Source: Triplophysa rosa (taxonomy: Eukaryota > Chordata > Actinopteri > Cypriniformes > Nemacheilidae). From it: a DNA stretch of 64,000 nt. Positions within the stretch are counted from its first letter, which is position 1, and every line of letters begins with the position of its first letter. The stretch covers positions 13,329,693 to 13,393,692 of the forward strand of contig NC_079898.1 in NCBI RefSeq assembly GCF_024868665.1, given 5' to 3'. The position numbers and the translations under genes are program-made. The notes under the pieces were generated by a model, which saw nothing but the letters and a program-made list of their open reading frames with translations, searched no databases and was not told the origin of the DNA. Shown one piece after another: positions 58,446 to 64,000 of this stretch.

Positions 58446-59846
58446 TCACTTGAAGGATTATCTTAAATAATGTAAGGAGATCAGTCATCCCCGACAAATA
58501 ACTCATGAACTCATGAAAGTTAAATGTACATATGATAAATCCCACTTGACACACTTGCTCCAGATGAGATGAATAGTTATAATAAGAGCAAAATTGCTGT
58601 GAATGTCTGCAAAGTACTTTCACTGGCTCTAATTCAGAAAGCACTAATTACTTCTTATTGCAAAATACTGTATGCATGTGGTTGTACTTTACCTACTGTA
58701 TTATCACAGATCATAAAAGCCCATTTGTGCAGGTGGATGTTCGGTCCACAGAGAGCTCTCTCTCCTCTAATATGTTTACAGTGAGAGAAACAGAGAGGCC
58801 AAATGAATGGAAAAAATTGAAATGCTCTCGTTCCTGCCTTGTTTCCCACTTTGTAGTGCTTAATAAACTCTCTCTTTCTACAAACAATCCTCCCATGTAA
58901 TAACGGCAAATGAAACCGTAGCACTTCTATAACTCAAGACCTCTGTAATTGATCCCTCAAGCTCTGTCTCTCTTTTCCTCTCTTTTCCGCTCGCTAGCAT
59001 GGAGAAGGACAGTCCTTTGAGATATTGCATTAGGATGCATTGGATTTCTCCAGGGACTGGTTATATATCCCAGGCAAGTTTACAAAAAAGTGGGTTTGGT
59101 AAGAGAAGCCAAAATGTTGCAGGGACTATATTACACGTCAGGGGTGTGAATAAGTGATTTTCGACATAAGAAATTAAATCAATTTTGAGGAAAATATTGC
59201 AACACTATGAAACACAAGCTAGCCTTAGACAGCAAACTAATGAGTATAATCTTTAGTTTACGATACATGTGTATACTAAGAAGGATTCGTAAGCAAGAAC
59301 CGTCAGTTACGCCCTCACCCATCAATATATGGGGATGCTTGAGAAGTGAATCCCCCCCACACACATTCCCTCCAGCATTAGCATCAACATCCTGCCAGAA
59401 CAGCAGACACATGAGGATTCATGGCCCAGACTGCGGCCCTGTACACAGACATGATCTGTGAGGCATTAATATGCAGAGCCTCTCAGTGTGTCACAGAGAT
59501 ATACCGTCCCAGCCCTAGAGCACCGGTATTCTAAGAGACATCCGTTTCACAAGAGAAACTTCTACTAGAGTCATTACACCTGCTGCTGTATTTGTATAAA
59601 TGCAGGGCATCAGACAGCTATGATCAATTTCACATGATTGGATGAGATGAGGGAGACCGTGCAAACAGGGAACGCTACTGAAACATTGCTGGACCTTTCA
59701 CGTGTCCAAATAAGTTTTAAGAAAGAAAAATCAGGGCTGTCAATCAAATAATTACAATAGAGAATTGATAATGTAATGTGATACAATGATTAAAAAGCAG
59801 CCTGGGGTAACAATGTTTGTGGCTGTAAATTAAATGGATGTAGATG

Positions 59847-59877
59847 CAAATTTGTGCAAAAATTTTGCACAAATTTG
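59847..59877. repeat. 31-nt perfect palindrome
   Basis: CAAATTTGTGCAAAA, one A, then TTTTGCACAAATTTG: exact complementarity with a single central base. No neighbouring feature explains it. Confidence 0.9.
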
Positions 59878-60524
59878 AATATATATTATATATTTCTCTT
59901 CCAGGCTTTTAATATAAGAGCTTGTCCTGGGTGATCGGCTCTGCGCATTCTGTGCTGCATTATGTGATTTGAGGAAGCGTGTTGCTTACAGTATCTGGAG
60001 GTGGTACACAGCACTTTTGAAGAACTTGAACAATTACTAAAAATAATGATTATTGGATTACTAAGATGTTGCATTGGTTTACCTGCCAAAATAAAATAAA
60101 AAAAATGATTTCCATCCAGGGCCAGGTCTAGGGGGGGCACTACCCACCCCCACATTTCTTTTGTGCCCCTCCAAAAATATTCAGCTGATAATTAAAGCAA
60201 TAAAAAATAAAACTTACTAAATACTTATTTGCATTATGATCTGTCAATTTAATCACAGAAAAATAAACAAAATGATGCATGCAATGAACTATGATTATAC
60301 TGTATATCTGCCCAATCAGAATATATGATTGCCCCCCAGTTGAGCCTAGTCTAGTAGACACATCTTTTCAGCCAAGCATTCACTTAATGCAAAATAAACC
60401 ACCGGGAGACTGCATTTATTAGATATTATTTATTAGAATAATCTTACTTGTTCGATGATAAACACCATGCACTGCGCTGTGTTTGACCTTTTTTGTGTTT
60501 TTCAGTTTTTCTTATTTTCTCCTG

Positions 60525-60585
60525 TAAAGCTGCTTTGAGACAATGCACATTGTGAAAAGCGCTATATAAATAAAATTGAATTGAA
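60525..60585. repeat. LINE 3'-tail-like repeat, inverse of 32567-32615
   Basis: AAAGCTGCTTTGAGACAATG followed by CACATTGTGAAAAGCGCTAT and AAATTGAATTGAA: the usual fish tail, here preceded by CTCCTGTAAAGCTGC. The source LINE body is not recognisable upstream. Confidence 0.7.
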
Positions 60586-62841
60586 GTGAATAGTACTGGG
60601 CCTGTCTCCATCTCTCATTTAAGTCACCTCAAAAGATGGCCCATTGTGCATCAGAAAGACTTTGAAAGTCCATCTCTGGTCACGTTGCAGAAGATTGTGA
60701 TTGTATGAGGTCTTGATAAACAAAAATGGAATTTACATGATTTCCAAAACCGATCGGGCAGCTTGCGATTACAACAGTTCATCAGGTCCAACACCACTGC
60801 TTACCGGACTTTTAATAATTTTCCATTTCATTTGGAATCGATCATCTCACTAAAGTACGAGAGAATGGAACTGGCCGGTGAAAATTTGTGTAAAAGTGCA
60901 TCTATTGCCTGAGGCTTAAAAATGCTTTAAACCTCAACAGTGAAATCAGCCAAAAGCAGCAGCGCTTGGCTCTGATTGGGCCGCACACGTTACATCAAAA
61001 CTGGCAACGCTGATAGAAGCCATCTGCTCTTCAGCTCAGAGATTTGTGCCGGCTTGCCAGGCGCCAATAAAATGACAGCTAAAACTATTATCGAGACTTG
61101 TGCGAGGCATCTGACGGCACTAGTCATATGACATTTACCCGCTCATGCGTCACAGCCATCGCAAAATGCCCATCACACCCATCAGCGCATATTTAGCACT
61201 GCGCCTACTGGCTTTAGGAGTCAAAGGTCAAGTGAAGTGCACATCAGACTCTGTCAGGCGGATCTACTCGTGGGTAAATCTTCAGAGACAGTGGAAATGA
61301 TGTGGGAGGGAAAGTACTTTAATGACAGGCATGTTCAAAAGGCACCCATTGACTGAACTGCTCTTAACAGCATGAAAGAGCGAGAGATTGCTCTGAGTCA
61401 AACCCACTGAGGATGGAATATCGGGCTGGCTATCTAAACCAGTAGTGATCTACACTTTAAAATCACACAAATACTGTGATCGTTTCTTTGTTTTCATGTA
61501 AAAACTAAACGCAGAATATCTAGGGGGTTCAAAAGAGTGACACAAGCAGATGAACTTCAAAACCGCAATATCACATCTCTCTCTCTCTCTCTCATGTGAT
61601 TTAATGTTATTGTTATATGAATTCTAAAGGAAAAACACAGTCTAAAGATGAGGTAACACATGCAGTTTCTGCCAATCTCATATAAATCTTGAGTCCCTAT
61701 ACAGTAGTATTGCATACTTCATATTTTCGAAGAGTACTTAGTTTGATCAAATTTATGAAAAGACAGACACAGCTGTACAATTATTTCCGGAAAAAGACAA
61801 GCTCCTGGAGGCGTGCAGGGGTGGGGGCGGAACTAAAGCACGAGCACACAATACATCATCGCATTGATTCACTGAGTATGTGTTGTTTACACATTATGCA
61901 CATACATGCCGATTGTATGTGCATAATGTCCAAATCCAACGTTATATCTACCGTTTATATAACATTCATCACTGAAATGCAGTGAGCAAACAAACACAGC
62001 TAAACTTCCATCAGCTGAGTGAATGGGTGGGGCATGGGGCCATTGATGGGCATGCTCTTTCGCTCACTGGATGACGCGTGGGTGTGCTTTTCCGGGAGAA
62101 TTGTCCAATAAGGGACTAAGAACCCTTGTTACGAAAGGGAATCCATGTTCGAAAAAAAACAAACTTTCAGAAACCTGTCCGAACCCTGGCAGAGTGAATC
62201 GAGCACAGAAATACTAAGTCATACGTGTAACTCGTATGCTGACCATGTTAAGCTTGATAAGCCACCACGTTTAACAGTGTAAAGAAGTCAGAATGCATGA
62301 AATGGCATGTTAACTCTGCTTTAAACAACCTTTCAAAGGAAATCTACATTCTATTCGTAGGACCAAAATCACATATTGAAAAACAGAGAAGCAAAAAGCA
62401 CACTCAAAGAATGTTTGTACGTTTATTGCACTAAGTCTACAGAATGCATAAATGAAAAATAAGCTTTTGCACAAAAAAACAATACTGTGCCTTGTGACTT
62501 TTATATAAATCATTTGAAGCATCCTCCCACTTTAAATAACTACATGCAGCAGTTGAGATGCAGACGAGAAGTCATCATACAATGTAATCTCACTTATTCT
62601 ATTCTCGGCTTTTAGAGAGTGTGCTCTATTATTATCTTACTGATATGATGTTTCTCTTTCTCATCCCTGTCATCACTCAAAATGTCAGCTGACAATCAAA
62701 CCATGGCAAGAAAATGAGCAGTCTTTACTAAACTCTGCAAAGTACAGCGTTTATTCAGAATGAGAGGTTGCAGATTCGTAGATCAAAAAGATTTTAAATC
62801 ACCTGAAATAAACTCTCTGTGAGGATTAGATATTGCACATG

Positions 62842-62942
62842 CACTCTAAAAAGTGCTGGGTTGTTTTCAATCCATGACTGGGTAAAATATGGACAGAAGA
62901 AACGCTGGGTTATAAATTACCCTATGCATTTTTAGGAGTGTA
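62842..62942. mobile_element. Short MITE, 'CTCTAAAAAGTGCTGGGTT' family
   Basis: Left CACTCTAAAAAGTGCTGGGT and right TGCATTTTTAGGAGTG are inverted ends; AACGCTGGGTTATAAATTAC is in the middle. A common fish element of about 100 bp. Confidence 0.65.
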
Positions 62943-63631
62943 AAAATAACTTGCCACCTACAATGTGTAGGGATATAAAGTATCAGATGAGGTAACATTT
63001 TAATAGTTCAATAGACAAAAGTTCAATAATTCAGGTGAATGATGATCCACCAGATATTGAGAATTACAGGTCAGATTAGATCTGTACATAATAGAATGTA
63101 ATAACAAATAACATCTACAAAGGTGCTAGCTCAAATTGTTCTTCAAAAAGTTGAAACAAAGTGTATTTTTTATTACATATTACATTATAAAAGTAAACTA
63201 AAGTTCATATTTAGCTGAAAAACAAACACCCTCTTCAACCTGTCCCTTTTATAATTGGGCTGTAGTCATGCTGAATTCACAAAGCATTGTAGACTCACGG
63301 TCTTGATTGATGATGCTCATTTTCTAAGCGCTGTCTTCAACACTTAAAGTGCATATGACCCAGTTCTCTCTGCTATTCTTTTTTAATTTAACATCCACAG
63401 TGCCAAAATATGCCCTGAAGATAGATGACTACTGCTCTCCCAATCCTGGCAGGTAATGTTGAGGACCACGCAGCAAAAACAGTTGAGCTTGGCAGGGATG
63501 TGGAGAGAAAGAGAGACCGAAAGAGAGAGAGAATATATACAGTGTGCTCTAAAGAAAGAACACCTGTGATTGACCAAACATGAGGCAATAAATGAAAAAT
63601 GAAGTGTTGAACGAAAAGAAGCATGTCATTC

Positions 63632-63632
<1 letters not shown>

Positions 63633-63717
<85 letters not shown>
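63633..63717. repeat. (GAAA)n tetranucleotide repeat
   Basis: About 21 uninterrupted GAAA units (85 bases). The strong purine-strand bias makes triplex formation possible; it is likely polymorphic. Reading frames across it encode only (KE/RK)n or (SF/FL)n and are artefacts. Confidence 0.97.
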
Positions 63718-64000
63718 GCGTGGAGAGAGGGTGTTTCACTGTTCTCTGATCTAATTGGAGGAGATGTGCGGTCCCTGGAGAAAGTGTCTCTTCACCCTCA
63801 AAGAAACAGCAAACAACACTGCAAAGACATTTTTCACACCAGAGACACCAACATATTCTTTTCTTTTGCTTTCTGTTGCTTCTTTGAAAGCTAAAAACTG
63901 CTGCTGTTTCATTTAACTTCACTGTTGTTGGACTTTGAATATTTTATTTTTGACTTTTCAAACTAAAGCACATTCAATATAATTGGGGGAGGGGGGAGGA

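Larger units (their letters stand above)
52134..64000 (-). other. gfra1 upstream intron (partial)
   Basis: At least 11.9 kb of intron, phase 1. I looked for a domain 1 exon (Cys-rich, minus strand) and saw none. Apart from the listed repeats, the stretches 52530-53260, 54590-55200, 55380-56220, 58450-60100, 60600-61560 and 62130-62840 show nothing supportable. 61960-62130 (GAGTGAATGGGTGGGGCATG) is probably a fish repeat of unknown type. Confidence 0.75.

Overview
The window looks like vertebrate nuclear DNA, most probably from a cypriniform (carp/minnow/zebrafish-like) teleost. It is AT-rich and intron-dominated, its exons are short with GT-AG borders, and its repeats are of fish type: an L2-like LINE with the usual fish 3' tail, Tc1-like and hAT-like DNA transposons, a DIRS-type retrotransposon, tRNA-derived SINE sequence and many small inverted-repeat elements with TTAA ends. 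Nothing bacterial, no CRISPR array and no operon was seen. All family identifications are from memory of the families, without database searches.

Three host genes can be supported. (1) The last two coding exons of an attractin-like gene (atrnl1) lie on the + strand at 15788-15896 and 27144-27268; they encode the end of the cytoplasmic tail. (2) A complete two-exon secreted pentraxin (C-reactive-protein family) gene lies on the - strand at 35780-36605. (3) The six 3'-most coding exons of the GDNF receptor gfra1 lie on the - strand between 39895 and 52133, ending in a GPI-anchor signal; its first exons are beyond the right edge. atrnl1 and gfra1 converge, as ATRNL1 and GFRA1 do on human chromosome 10q, so this is conserved synteny with a pentraxin gene between the two.

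Layout: 1-15787 is atrnl1 intron (hAT-like element with 8-bp target duplication, an exact 44-bp hairpin, a Tc1-like copy split by an L2 LINE, an R2-like LINE remnant beside a tRNA-SINE). 15897-27143 is the last atrnl1 intron, holding several inverted-repeat elements. 27269-35695 is 3' UTR plus intergenic DNA, ending in a 1.3-kb TTAA-flanked element that retains a spliceable 5' coding exon. 35696-39894 holds the pentraxin gene and the 3' end of gfra1. 40039-51781 holds gfra1 introns, including a four-level nest of transposons at 49650-50890. 52134-64000 is the upstream gfra1 intron with a deleted DIRS element and microsatellites.

The three host genes are not a pathway in the bacterial sense: GFRalpha1 is the GPI-linked co-receptor that presents GDNF to RET, attractin-like 1 is a single-pass membrane protein of the Mahogany/attractin family, and the pentraxin is a secreted pattern-recognition-type lectin. 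I found no evidence of a wholly new biological system. The observations most worth following up are the exact hairpin at 2699-2806, the nested transposons with an internal empty-site control at 49756-50858, the recurrence of several unrelated TTAA-ended families, and a pentraxin whose calcium site looks lost.
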